From positions 186,001-250,000 of the forward strand of contig NZ_JBHTAA010000005.1 in assembly GCF_042663225.1 (NCBI RefSeq): DNA of 64,000 bases, given 5' to 3'. The translations under genes were made by a program, and so were the position numbers. Below the pieces are notes generated by a model. That model saw only the letters and a program-made list of their open reading frames with translations. It was not told where the DNA came from and searched no databases. Numbering within the stretch: the stretch's first letter is position 1; the number at the start of each line of letters is the position of its first letter. Positions 17,641 to 26,226 of this stretch are shown in pieces. This DNA is from Haloferax namakaokahaiae (lineage in GTDB: Archaea; Halobacteriota; Halobacteria; Halobacteriales; Haloferacaceae).

Positions 17641-17862
17641 GCGGTTCGACCTCCCACTCCTAGGTTCACAGTTTTTGGCATCTATTTCTTCTTAAATTAA
17701 CCGTCGATTCGTTAGATGCCGTTACTGTCTGGAATCGGATTCATTCAGTGAGAAAACACTGTAATTGGGCTAACTGTCTCGATTTCGAGGATATGAAGCG
17801 TATTCTGTGCCTGATTGTTGACTAACACTTTTGACGTATTCGCCCGTGTATCAGTGTAGACC

Positions 17863-18861
17863 ATGAAGAAACTCATCAACGAGCCAAGCACAGTGGTTGA
17901 CGAGATGCTGGACGGGATGGTAACGGCGCACCCCGAACTGCGGCGTCTCGACGGAACGAACGTCGTCGTGCGCGCCGACGCGCCGGTCGCAGGCAAGGTC
18001 GCGGTGGTCTCCGGTGGCGGGTCCGGCCACGAACCCACGCACGGCGGCTACGTCGGCGAGGGAATGCTGGACGGCGCGGCCGCGGGTGAGGTGTTCACCT
18101 CGCCGACGGCCGACCAGATTAGCGAGATGATTCAGGCGGTTGACTCCGGCGAGGGTGTCCTCTGCGTCGTCAAGAACTACGAGGGCGACGTGATGAACTT
18201 CGATACGGCCGCCGAGATGGCGGACATGGAAGGTGCCACCGTCGATTCGGTCGTCGTCAACGACGACGTTGCGGTCGAAGACTCCCTCTACACGTCCGGC
18301 CGTCGCGGTGTCGCCGGGACGATTTTCGTCCACAAGTGCGCGGGTGCGAAAGCCGCCGAAGGTGCGAGCCTCGAAGGCGTCAAAGCCGTCGCACAGAAGG
18401 TCATCGACAACGTCGGGACGATGGGCATGGCGCTCACGTCGTGTGTCACCCCCGAGAAGGGCGAACCGACGTTCGACCTCGGCGACGACGAAATCGAACT
18501 CGGCATCGGCATCCACGGCGAACCCGGAACCGAGCGCACGGACCTCATGAGCGCCGACGAGATAACCGAACACCTCGCCGAGCAGGTGTTCGACGACCTC
18601 GACCTCCAAGAGGGCGAAGAGGTCGTGACGATGGTCAACGGCATGGGCGGGACGCCGCTGTCGGAACTCTACATCGTCAACCGCAAACTCCAGTCGATGC
18701 TCGACGACCGCGGCGTCGAGACGTGGGACGCGTGGGTCGGCGACTACATGACCTCGCTCGACATGATGGGCTGTTCGGTGACGGTCCTCCGCGTCGATGA
18801 GGAACTCAAAGACCTGCTCAGCGCGCCCGCTTCGACGCCCGCGCTGACCGTCGCAGAGTAG
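17863..18861 (+). CDS. dhaK: Dihydroxyacetone kinase subunit DhaK (substrate-binding)
   Basis: A 332-residue protein. GGGSGHEPTHGG (51-62) and GIGIHGEPG, with the histidine that covalently holds dihydroxyacetone at His218, identify the PTS-type DhaK. With DhaL and DhaM it phosphorylates dihydroxyacetone using phosphate relayed from phosphoenolpyruvate. The 222-bp AT-rich region upstream presumably carries the promoter. In Haloferax this pathway feeds dihydroxyacetone into glycolysis alongside glycerol. dhaL follows 74 bp downstream after a T-rich tract. Confidence 0.95.
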   Translation: MKKLINEPSTVVDEMLDGMVTAHPELRRLDGTNVVVRADAPVAGKVAVVSGGGSGHEPTHGGYVGEGMLDGAAAGEVFTSPTADQISEMIQAVDSGEGVLCVVKNYEGDVMNFDTAAEMADMEGATVDSVVVNDDVAVEDSLYTSGRRGVAGTIFVHKCAGAKAAEGASLEGVKAVAQKVIDNVGTMGMALTSCVTPEKGEPTFDLGDDEIELGIGIHGEPGTERTDLMSADEITEHLAEQVFDDLDLQEGEEVVTMVNGMGGTPLSELYIVNRKLQSMLDDRGVETWDAWVGDYMTSLDMMGCSVTVLRVDEELKDLLSAPASTPALTVAE

Positions 18862-18877
18862 ACAGACATCCTCCTTT

Positions 18878-18914
18878 TTTTGACAGTCACGAGTACTGGA
18901 GAAGTGCTTACATT
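18878..18914 (+). promoter_or_regulatory. T-tract and TATA-like element between dhaK and dhaL
   Basis: Seven Ts at about 18878-18884 look like a terminator. GCTTACATT at 18906-18914 lies about 26 bp before the dhaL ATG at 18936. Partial termination plus an internal promoter could set dhaLM expression apart from dhaK. Confidence 0.35.
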
Positions 18915-18935
18915 CTCCCCAACTAACATGAATAT

Positions 18936-19634
18936 ATGACCGACGTGGATACCCAACGCGAAGCAGTGCTGGCGGCGCTCGACAACGTCGCCGCTCGACT
19001 CGCCGACGAGAAGAAGTACCTCACGAACCTCGACTCCGAAATCGGTGACGCCGACCACGGGACGAACATGGAGCGCGGGTTCGGAAAAGCAGCCGAGAAG
19101 CGCGACGAGTTCGCGGAGATGGACCCGCACGAAATCGTGAAAAACATCGGGACGACGCTGATTTCGAACGTCGGCGGTGCGGCCGGACCGCTTTACGGCG
19201 GGTCGATTATGTTCTCCAGTCAGGAACTCCAAGACGGCATCACGGCCGAAACCTCGGTCGCCTTCGCCGAAGCGTATCTGGAGAAGGTCAAGGACCGCGG
19301 CGGGGCACAGGTCGGCTCGAAGACGATGGTGGACGCGCTCACGCCCGCCGTCCACACCTACAAGAAATCCATCGAACAGGACGACTTGCCGCCGCTGACG
19401 GCGCTGGCGAAGGCCGTCGATGCCGCCGAGCGAGGCGTCGAGTTCACGGTTCCCATCAAGGCGCTCAAGGGTCGCGCTTCCTTCCTCGACTGGCGCTCTG
19501 TGGGCCACCAGGACCCCGGTGCGACGAGCACGCTGTTCATCATGGAAGAGTTGCTCCGAACTGCGGAGGAGTATCTGGAGGGCGATGTCGAGCGTGACGC
19601 CCGCGCCGCCACCGCCGTGGAGCGCGACGAATGA
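18936..19634 (+). CDS. dhaL: Dihydroxyacetone kinase subunit DhaL (ADP-binding)
   Basis: A 232-residue protein with the DhaL signature: LNxxDxxxGDxDHGTNM-like LDSEIGDADHGTNMERG near residue 31, whose aspartates hold the magnesium-ADP cofactor, followed by GGAAGPLYGG and GSKTMVDAL. DhaL transfers phosphate from its bound nucleotide to dihydroxyacetone on DhaK. Its stop overlaps the start of dhaM by four bases (ATGA). A TATA-like element upstream suggests some independent transcription. Confidence 0.94.
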   Translation: MTDVDTQREAVLAALDNVAARLADEKKYLTNLDSEIGDADHGTNMERGFGKAAEKRDEFAEMDPHEIVKNIGTTLISNVGGAAGPLYGGSIMFSSQELQDGITAETSVAFAEAYLEKVKDRGGAQVGSKTMVDALTPAVHTYKKSIEQDDLPPLTALAKAVDAAERGVEFTVPIKALKGRASFLDWRSVGHQDPGATSTLFIMEELLRTAEEYLEGDVERDARAATAVERDE

Positions 19635-20017
19635 TCGGACTCGTCGTCGTCTCACACAGCGCGAAAGCCGCGGAGGGAATCGCCGACGTGGCCGCCGAGA
19701 TGGGTGGCGGCAAGGCTCGAATCGTCCCCGCTGGCGGCGACGAAACCGGAATCGGAACGTCTCCGGACCGAATCCTCGAAGCGCTCGAAGATGCCGACGA
19801 CGGCGACGGCGTGGTCGTCCTCGTGGACCTCGGAAGCGCCGTCATGAACGCGGAACTCGCTATCGAAATGGCGACAGACGTCGCTGCCACGATAGCCGAC
19901 GCACCCATCTTGGAGGGGACGCTCAACGCCGCCGTCGAGACGACGAGTCCCAAAGCGACGATAGAGTCGGTCGTCGAGCGGGCCGAAGACGCCCGCGACT
20001 ACTACAAGTTGAACTGA
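19631..20017 (+). CDS. dhaM: PTS-type phosphotransfer subunit DhaM (EIIA domain)
   Basis: A 128-residue single EIIA-mannose-type domain. His9 in VVVSHSAKAAEG is the phosphorylated residue, and VVLVDLGSAVMNAE is conserved in DhaM. It passes phosphate from HPr to the nucleotide on DhaL. Unlike Escherichia coli DhaM it has no fused HPr or enzyme I domain, so it depends on a separate HPr, encoded convergently next door (20042-20317). Enzyme I is not in the window. Confidence 0.93.
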   Translation: MIGLVVVSHSAKAAEGIADVAAEMGGGKARIVPAGGDETGIGTSPDRILEALEDADDGDGVVVLVDLGSAVMNAELAIEMATDVAATIADAPILEGTLNAAVETTSPKATIESVVERAEDARDYYKLN

Positions 20018-20041
20018 GCGCAGAATTCGAGTGCGGTTAGT

Positions 20042-20317
20042 CTACTCGTCGTCGCCGCCTTCGGGCGTCGAGAGGACCGCTTCGAGCGCGTCGAGGGCGG
20101 CCTCGGCGTCGTCACCCTCGGCGACGAGTTTGACCTCCTCACCGTGGCTGACGCCCAGTCCGGTGACTGCGAGCATGCTCGCGGCGGGGACGAGGTCGCC
20201 GTCGTCGGCGCGGCCGAGGCTGATTTCTGCGTCGAACGAGTTGGCCGTCTCGACGAATTTCGATGCGGGGCGTGCGTGCAGACCGTCTTCCGGGACGACG
20301 GTGACGATACGTTCCAT
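20042..20317 (-). CDS. ptsH: Phosphocarrier protein HPr
   Basis: A 91-residue HPr with the phosphorylation site His14 in GLHARPASKFV and a conserved second region ASMLAVTGLGVSHGEE. It carries phosphate from enzyme I to EIIA domains, here presumably DhaM, whose gene ends 25 bp away on the opposite strand. The C-terminus is acidic as usual for haloarchaea. It is oriented with the membrane protein and glpK genes. In Haloferax this copy is, as I recall, called ptsH2. Confidence 0.92.
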   Translation of the reverse strand: MERIVTVVPEDGLHARPASKFVETANSFDAEISLGRADDGDLVPAASMLAVTGLGVSHGEEVKLVAEGDDAEAALDALEAVLSTPEGGDDE

Positions 20318-20404
20318 ACAGTGACTATCGACTCCGGAGCGTTATCGCTGACGGTTAGCGAACATCGTGAAAAAAATGCGAATTCGAACGTCCGCGACGC
20401 GGGG

Positions 20405-21457
20405 TTAGAACCCGAACGTCGGAACGTACGACGCGCTGGGGAAGACGCCGATGATTGCGAGCACCGCAATCAGGAACGACGTGAAGACGATAGCGGCCGC
20501 CGGCGGGTCCCAGTGCGTGTCTCCGTGGGCGTAGAAGATACGCTGGAACCCCTCTCCGAACAGCGCTCCGATGAGTCCGAAGATACCACCGAGGATGAGC
20601 GCGACGATACCGAGTTCCGCCGCACCGGCAGTCCACGCCATCGCCGCCGCCGACCCGGGCAGTGCCATGTGGTGCGTCACGGGAAGGCGCTCGACGCCGA
20701 GGTTCAAGAAGAACAACGACGCGGCCGAGATACCGAACGCGAGGAACGTGCTCCCGGTCGAGAGCGCGATGTACGCACCGAGAAGGCCGACGACGACACC
20801 GATGGATGCCACGTGACTCCACCTGTACATGTGGGGGAGCCACGGTTCGACGCTCAGTCGATTGGCGTCGTCTGCCATCATCGCACCGCCATCGGTTGCG
20901 GCAGTGCCACCACTGGCCGCTTGCGACCCTCGTGTCTCGCCGCGCTCGAACGGCGACATGTCGAAGACTCCAGACCCGCGGACTTTCCCGATGACCGGGT
21001 AACCGAAGACGACGCGGTGGAGCAACGCCGAGAGCGTCACACCCATGGCGATAGCGTCCCACGGGAGGGCGAACGTCGATGAGAGTATCGTCAGCCAGTA
21101 GCCGATGATACCGAATGCACCACCCACTGCGAGCACGTCGGGTCGAGACCCGAGTGCGAAGGTGATGTCTTTTGCTTTCGAATAGTCGAACCCTGAATCG
21201 ATGTAGCCGCGTTTCGCGGCGTACGCTGCTGCTGCTGCACCGCCAGCGAAGCTGATAGCTGGCGAAAATGGCGCTCCGAATGCGACCGCGCCGGTAATCG
21301 CCCCGGCCTCGCTATCGACGTAGGCGGCAACTTCGCCCGCGATAACCATGAACCCCGTGAAGATGAATGCCGGAAGGGCACCGATTGCCGCTGCGAACGC
21401 ACCACCTGCGAACGCAGCAATGAGCAGTTCGAGGGCCCAGAGGTCGCTCAGTGGCAT
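20405..21457 (-). CDS. Multi-spanning membrane protein downstream of glpK
   Basis: A 350-residue hydrophobic protein with about eight helices, rich in Ala and Gly, with a polar loop near residues 180-220. It has no recognised transporter signature such as aquaporin NPA motifs. The start at 21457 overlaps the glpK stop by one base (TAATG), so it is translationally linked to glycerol kinase. Its genetic place suggests a glycerol or dihydroxyacetone uptake protein, and I recall the homologous Haloferax gene described as a putative glycerol facilitator; that assignment is inference. Confidence 0.8.
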   Translation of the reverse strand: MPLSDLWALELLIAAFAGGAFAAAIGALPAFIFTGFMVIAGEVAAYVDSEAGAITGAVAFGAPFSPAISFAGGAAAAAYAAKRGYIDSGFDYSKAKDITFALGSRPDVLAVGGAFGIIGYWLTILSSTFALPWDAIAMGVTLSALLHRVVFGYPVIGKVRGSGVFDMSPFERGETRGSQAASGGTAATDGGAMMADDANRLSVEPWLPHMYRWSHVASIGVVVGLLGAYIALSTGSTFLAFGISAASLFFLNLGVERLPVTHHMALPGSAAAMAWTAGAAELGIVALILGGIFGLIGALFGEGFQRIFYAHGDTHWDPPAAAIVFTSFLIAVLAIIGVFPSASYVPTFGF

Positions 21458-22995
21458 TATTCTGCTCCGTCTCGGGCCCAGTCGAGCGAGCGTTCGACAG
21501 CGTCTTTCCACCGACCGTAACGCTGTTCGACGTTCTGTGGGTCTTTGGGTTTGAACTCTCTGTCTACTTGCCAGTTGTCTCGGAGTTCGTCGAGCGTCTC
21601 CCAGTAGCCGACCGCGAGACCGGCCGCGTAGGCCGACCCCAGTGCGGTCGTCTCGTCAACCTCTGGGCGGACGATGTCGGTGCCGAGGATGTTCGACTGG
21701 AGTTGACAGAGGAAGTTGTTCTTGACTGCACCACCATCGACGCGGAGACTCGACAGCTCGATGCCGCTGTCGGACTCCATCGCCTCGGCGACGTCGCGCG
21801 TCTGGAAGGCGATGGATTCGAGCGTGGCCCGCACAAGGTGTTCACGGCGGGTTCCGCGCGTCATGCCGACGATGGTACCGCGAGCGCGTTGGTCCCAGTG
21901 CGGCGCACCGAGACCGGTGAACGCGGGGACGAAGTACACGCCGTCGGTCGAGTCAACGGACCGAGCGAGTTCTTCGGACTCGGCCGCACTCTCGATGAGC
22001 GTCATGTCTTCGAGCCACTGGATTGCGGCACCAGTGATGAAAATCGCCCCTTCGAGTGCGTATTGGACGGGTTCGCCAGAGCGCTGGAAGCCGACTGTCG
22101 TCAGCAGGCCGTGTTCGGACGTGACGGCTTCTTCGCCGGTGTTCATCAGCATGAACGACCCGGTTCCGTAGGTGTTCTTCGCGTCACCCGGGTCGTAGCA
22201 GGTCTGGCCGAACAGGGCGGCTTGCTGGTCACCGAGCGCGCCGGCGACTGGGATTTCAGCGCCGAGGAAGCCGCTCGCATCCGTCGTTCCGTAGTACTCG
22301 TCGTCGGACGACGGGCGGACCTCGGGGAGCACCGCACCGGGGACGTCGAACTCCTCGAGCAGGTCGTTGTCCCACTCCATGTCGTGGATGTTGAACAGCA
22401 TCGTCCGCGATGCGTTCGTGACGTCGGTGATGTGGTTCCCCGTCAGTTTGTAGATGAGCCAGGTGTCGATGGTCCCGAACGCGAGGTCGCCCTGCTTCGC
22501 GCGCTCGCGGACGTCCTCGGGACGTGACCGCTGGAGCTTGATGGGATCAGAGTTGTCGAGGAGCCACTCGGCTTTCGTCGCGGAGAAGTAGGCGTCGGGT
22601 TCGAGACCGGTCTTCTGTCGGACCTCGTCGGTCTTTCCGTCCGCTTCGAGCTGTTCGACTCGGTCGGTCGTTCGTCGGTCCTGCCAGACGATGGCATTGT
22701 GAATCGGCTGTCCCGACTCACGGTCCCAGATGACTGTCGTTTCGCGTTGATTCGTTATTCCGATTGCTTCGAGTTGGTCGGCGTCGAGTTGCGCATCCGA
22801 GAGCGCTTCGTCGATGACCCGTTTGGTCTTGTCCCAAATCTCGGTGGCGTCGTGTTCGACCCATCCGGGTTCGGGATATATTTGCTCGTGCTTTTCGTAG
22901 GCGCTGGCGACCACTTTGCCGTCGTGGTCGAACACCATGAACCGCGTACCTGTGGTACCTTGGTCGATGGCACCGACGTATGTTTCATCAGACAT
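21457..22995 (-). CDS. glpK: Glycerol kinase
   Basis: A 512-residue FGGY-family kinase. The N-terminal AIDQGTTGTRFMVFD is the phosphate-binding loop of glycerol kinases, with later VWQDRRT, GTIDTWLIYKLT and the FGGY signature region TRREHLVRATLESIAFQTRDV. It makes sn-glycerol 3-phosphate, the entry step for glycerol from Dunaliella in salterns. It heads a minus-strand unit with the membrane-protein gene. The upstream 240 bp is AT-rich and must hold its own promoter, because glpABC is separated from it by the glmU-glmS pair. Confidence 0.96.
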   Translation of the reverse strand: MSDETYVGAIDQGTTGTRFMVFDHDGKVVASAYEKHEQIYPEPGWVEHDATEIWDKTKRVIDEALSDAQLDADQLEAIGITNQRETTVIWDRESGQPIHNAIVWQDRRTTDRVEQLEADGKTDEVRQKTGLEPDAYFSATKAEWLLDNSDPIKLQRSRPEDVRERAKQGDLAFGTIDTWLIYKLTGNHITDVTNASRTMLFNIHDMEWDNDLLEEFDVPGAVLPEVRPSSDDEYYGTTDASGFLGAEIPVAGALGDQQAALFGQTCYDPGDAKNTYGTGSFMLMNTGEEAVTSEHGLLTTVGFQRSGEPVQYALEGAIFITGAAIQWLEDMTLIESAAESEELARSVDSTDGVYFVPAFTGLGAPHWDQRARGTIVGMTRGTRREHLVRATLESIAFQTRDVAEAMESDSGIELSSLRVDGGAVKNNFLCQLQSNILGTDIVRPEVDETTALGSAYAAGLAVGYWETLDELRDNWQVDREFKPKDPQNVEQRYGRWKDAVERSLDWARDGAE

Positions 22996-23239
22996 TGTTA
23001 CTAACCCTGGACGTGACTATGCGGGAGTTTCCCACACCAATACGTGTGCAAAATAACATGATAAATGTTTCTTTACTCTAGGTTGATTGTCTTTTATTCA
23101 GAAATGGTATGTACCGGACTCTGATGGGTTCTATTACCAGAATTATTTCACACGTCCACCTGAATTTCAGTTTTGTGTGAACGAAGTGGTCACTCATATA
23201 ACAGTCAAAATTTACGTAGGGGGGCGTGAATGTGCGCCC

Positions 23240-24415
23240 ATGCCTCTCAGTTCCGCGGTCGTTCTCGCGGCGGGCGAAGGAATGCGGCTTCGACCCCTCA
23301 CGAAGTACCGCCCAAAGCCCATGCTCCCGGTGATGAACGTCCCGCTTCTCGAACACGTCTTCGAGAGCCTCGTCAACGCTGGCTTCTCCGAAATTAACGT
23401 GGTCGTCGGTTACCAGCGTGACCGGGTACAGGAGTACTTCGGCTTCGAGTACGACGGCGTCCCCCTCGCGTATCACGTCCAAGAGCAACAACTCGGTTCG
23501 GGCCACGCAGTCCTCCAGGCACAGTCCGACATCGACGGCCCCTTCCTCGTCGTCAACGGCGACCAGTTGGTCGCTCCCGAGACGATGGACGCAGTCGTCT
23601 CCGCGCACGACGCGGGTGACCAGTTTGCAACACTCGGTATCGTCGAGTCCGAAGTCGCACCGCAGTACGGCGCGGTGACGCTCGACGGTGACTCGGTCGT
23701 CGAACTCCTCGAAAAGCCGGGTGAGAGCCACTATCACCTCCTCAACGCGGGCGTCTACGCGTTCGAACCAGACGTCTTCGAGGTAATTAGAGCGACTCCG
23801 ACCGAAGATGGCGAGTACTCGCTCCCGAACGCGATTACGACGGCTATCGCCGACGGCCGCGACGTGCGCGGGATTCGGACCACCGGACTCTGGCGCGACG
23901 CGACCTACCCGTGGGACTTGCTCTCGCTCACGGCAGAGATGTTAGAACGGAGCGACGAACGCGTTCATATCGACCCGACTGCCGCCGTCGCCGACGACGC
24001 AATCGTTCGTGGACCGGTCGTCATCGGACCCGATTCGGTCGTCTCGCCGGGCGCGGTGGTCGGCCCGTACACGACGCTCGGACGAAACTCCACTGTTGGT
24101 TGTAACGCCGTCGTCGAACACAGTATCGCGGACGAGGACTCCCACGTCGGTCCGAACGCGACGCTCATCGACTGTGTGACCGGGCGAGCGGCGACGATTC
24201 GAGCGGGAACTACTATCGAAGGCGGCCCGGGAGACGTTCGAATCGGTGACCACATCCACGAGGGCGTCGGTCTCGGTGCAGTCGTCGCGGACCGTGCCAC
24301 TCTCGGTGGTGGCGTCTCCGTCGAACCGGGAACGGTCGTCGGTCCCGAAGCGACGGTTGCAACCGGTGTCGCGCTCCGTGGCGTCATCGAAGAAGGGGCG
24401 GAGGTCGTTCGATAA
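23240..24415 (+). CDS. glmU: Sugar-1-phosphate nucleotidyltransferase with left-handed beta-helix (GlmU-like)
   Basis: A 391-residue protein. The N-terminal half is a nucleotidyltransferase (LAAGEGMRLRPLT, then KPMLPV, NGDQLV and LLEKP). The C-terminal half from about residue 245 has hexapeptide repeats (for example VIGPDSVVSPGAVVGPYTTL) of an acyltransferase beta-helix. This is the archaeal layout of UDP-GlcNAc pyrophosphorylase/glucosamine-1-phosphate acetyltransferase. The frame is open to 23087, but ATG at 23240 follows an AATTTA box by 29 bp and gives the normal N-terminus. It overlaps glmS by one base (TAATG), strengthening the UDP-GlcNAc assignment. A different sugar specificity remains possible. 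Confidence 0.85.
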   Translation: MPLSSAVVLAAGEGMRLRPLTKYRPKPMLPVMNVPLLEHVFESLVNAGFSEINVVVGYQRDRVQEYFGFEYDGVPLAYHVQEQQLGSGHAVLQAQSDIDGPFLVVNGDQLVAPETMDAVVSAHDAGDQFATLGIVESEVAPQYGAVTLDGDSVVELLEKPGESHYHLLNAGVYAFEPDVFEVIRATPTEDGEYSLPNAITTAIADGRDVRGIRTTGLWRDATYPWDLLSLTAEMLERSDERVHIDPTAAVADDAIVRGPVVIGPDSVVSPGAVVGPYTTLGRNSTVGCNAVVEHSIADEDSHVGPNATLIDCVTGRAATIRAGTTIEGGPGDVRIGDHIHEGVGLGAVVADRATLGGGVSVEPGTVVGPEATVATGVALRGVIEEGAEVVR

Positions 24416-26226
24416 TGTGCGGCATCATCGCCTGTATCGGACAGGGAGCGGAGACTGTTGACACGCTCTTGTCGGGTCTCTCATCACTCGAATACCGCGG
24501 CTACGACTCGGCCGGAATCGCCGTCTCGACCGCATCGGGAATCGACGTACGGAAGCGTGAAGGCGAACTCGTAAACCTTCGTGATGACCTCTCTGCGCAG
24601 CCGATTTCGGGAGTCTTCGGTATCGGTCACACTCGCTGGAGTACGCACGGCCCGCCGACCGACGAAAACGCCCACCCGCACACCGACGGTGAGGGGCGCG
24701 TCGCCGTCGTCCACAACGGCATCATCGAGAACTACCAGACGCTCCGTGACGAACTCGAAGCCAGAGGCTGTACGTTCGTCAGCGACACCGACACCGAAGT
24801 CATCCCGCACCTCATCGCCGCATACCTTGACGAGGGGCACGACGCCGAGGAAAGCTTTCGTAAAGCGGTCTCGAGACTCGACGGCAGTTACGCGCTCGCG
24901 GCCATCGTCGCGGGCGTAGACGCGATTTTCGCCACGCGCCAAGATTCGCCGCTCGTCGTCGGCATCGGCGACGGCACGTACTACCTCGGCAGTGACGTAC
25001 CGGCGTTTCTAGAGTACACCAGCAACGTCGTCTACCTCGAGGACGGCCAGTCCGTCATCTTGCGCCCAGATGGCTGGCAGGTCACCGACAGCGACGGGTC
25101 TGCTCTCGAACCCGAGGTTCACACTGTCGAATGGGACGCCGAACAGACCGGAAAGAGCGGCTACGAGCATTTCATGCTCAAAGAGATCCACGAGCAACCG
25201 ACCGCGCTGAGACAATGCTTGAGCGGCCGTCTCGACCGGCTCTCGGGTGACGTGACTGTCGAAGACATCGGCGACCTCGAAACCCCTGTGCGCGTTCAAC
25301 TCGTCGCCTGCGGGACTTCGTACCACGCCGCACTTTACGGCGCACAGCGATTCCGGGAGGTCGGAATTCCAGCGCAGGCGTTCCTCGCCAGCGAGTACGC
25401 GACTGCGCCGCCACCGGTCGATGAGAGCCTCGTCATCGGCGTCACCCAAAGTGGAGAAACGGCCGATACCCTCTCCGCACTCCGAGCCGCGAAGGGCCGT
25501 GGCGCGGAGACGCTCGCCGTCACGAACGTCGTCGGGAGCACCGCTGCCCGTGAGTGCGACCACGTGATGTACATCCGCTCGGGGCCCGAAATCGGCGTCG
25601 CGGCGACGAAGACGTTCTCATCGCAACTCGTCTCGCTCTCCTTACTCATCGAGTCAGTCGCGCCGGGCGTCGATAGCGAACGAACCCGCGCGCTCGTCGA
25701 GTCGTTGTGGCGGCTCGCCGGTAACGTCCAGTCGGTACTCGACAACTCGCTCGACGACATCGAAGAACTCGTAGACGAACTCAGCGGGTCGGATGCGTAC
25801 TTCTTCATCGGACGCGGCTACAACGCCCCAGTCGCGCTCGAAGGCGCGCTGAAGTTCAAAGAGATAACCTACGAACACGCCGAGGGATTCCCGGCAGGTG
25901 AACTCAAACACGGCCCGCTGGCGCTTGTAACCGAAAACACGCCCGTCTTCGCACTCGTCACTGGAGACGACGCGGCGGCACGAAAGACGCTCGGGAACAT
26001 CAAAGAAGTCCAGGCACGTGGCGCTCCCGTCGTCGTCGTCACCGACGGCGTTCTCGAAGTCGAGCGATTCGCGGACGTGGTGCTTCGGGTGCCGGAGACC
26101 GACGGACTCGTCGGGCCCCTGCTCGTCAACGTCCAACTGCAACTCATCGCCTACGAGATGGCCGCGCATCTGAACCGCGAAATCGACAAACCGCGAAATC
26201 TCGCAAAAAGTGTGACCGTCGAATAG
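24415..26226 (+). CDS. glmS: Glutamine-fructose-6-phosphate aminotransferase (isomerizing)
   Basis: A 603-residue enzyme. MCGIIACIG gives the N-terminal nucleophile Cys after Met removal. The glutaminase domain has HTRWSTHGPPTDENAHPH and HNGIIENY. Two SIS sugar-isomerase domains follow (CGTSYHAAL and SQSGETADT-like segments), ending in LAKSVTVE. It makes glucosamine 6-phosphate, the first step to UDP-GlcNAc. It is translationally linked to glmU, and its stop directly abuts the glpC stop on the other strand with no intervening base. Together the pair can feed the nonulosonic-acid pathway at 48655-58009. Confidence 0.96.
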   Translation: MCGIIACIGQGAETVDTLLSGLSSLEYRGYDSAGIAVSTASGIDVRKREGELVNLRDDLSAQPISGVFGIGHTRWSTHGPPTDENAHPHTDGEGRVAVVHNGIIENYQTLRDELEARGCTFVSDTDTEVIPHLIAAYLDEGHDAEESFRKAVSRLDGSYALAAIVAGVDAIFATRQDSPLVVGIGDGTYYLGSDVPAFLEYTSNVVYLEDGQSVILRPDGWQVTDSDGSALEPEVHTVEWDAEQTGKSGYEHFMLKEIHEQPTALRQCLSGRLDRLSGDVTVEDIGDLETPVRVQLVACGTSYHAALYGAQRFREVGIPAQAFLASEYATAPPPVDESLVIGVTQSGETADTLSALRAAKGRGAETLAVTNVVGSTAARECDHVMYIRSGPEIGVAATKTFSSQLVSLSLLIESVAPGVDSERTRALVESLWRLAGNVQSVLDNSLDDIEELVDELSGSDAYFFIGRGYNAPVALEGALKFKEITYEHAEGFPAGELKHGPLALVTENTPVFALVTGDDAAARKTLGNIKEVQARGAPVVVVTDGVLEVERFADVVLRVPETDGLVGPLLVNVQLQLIAYEMAAHLNREIDKPRNLAKSVTVE

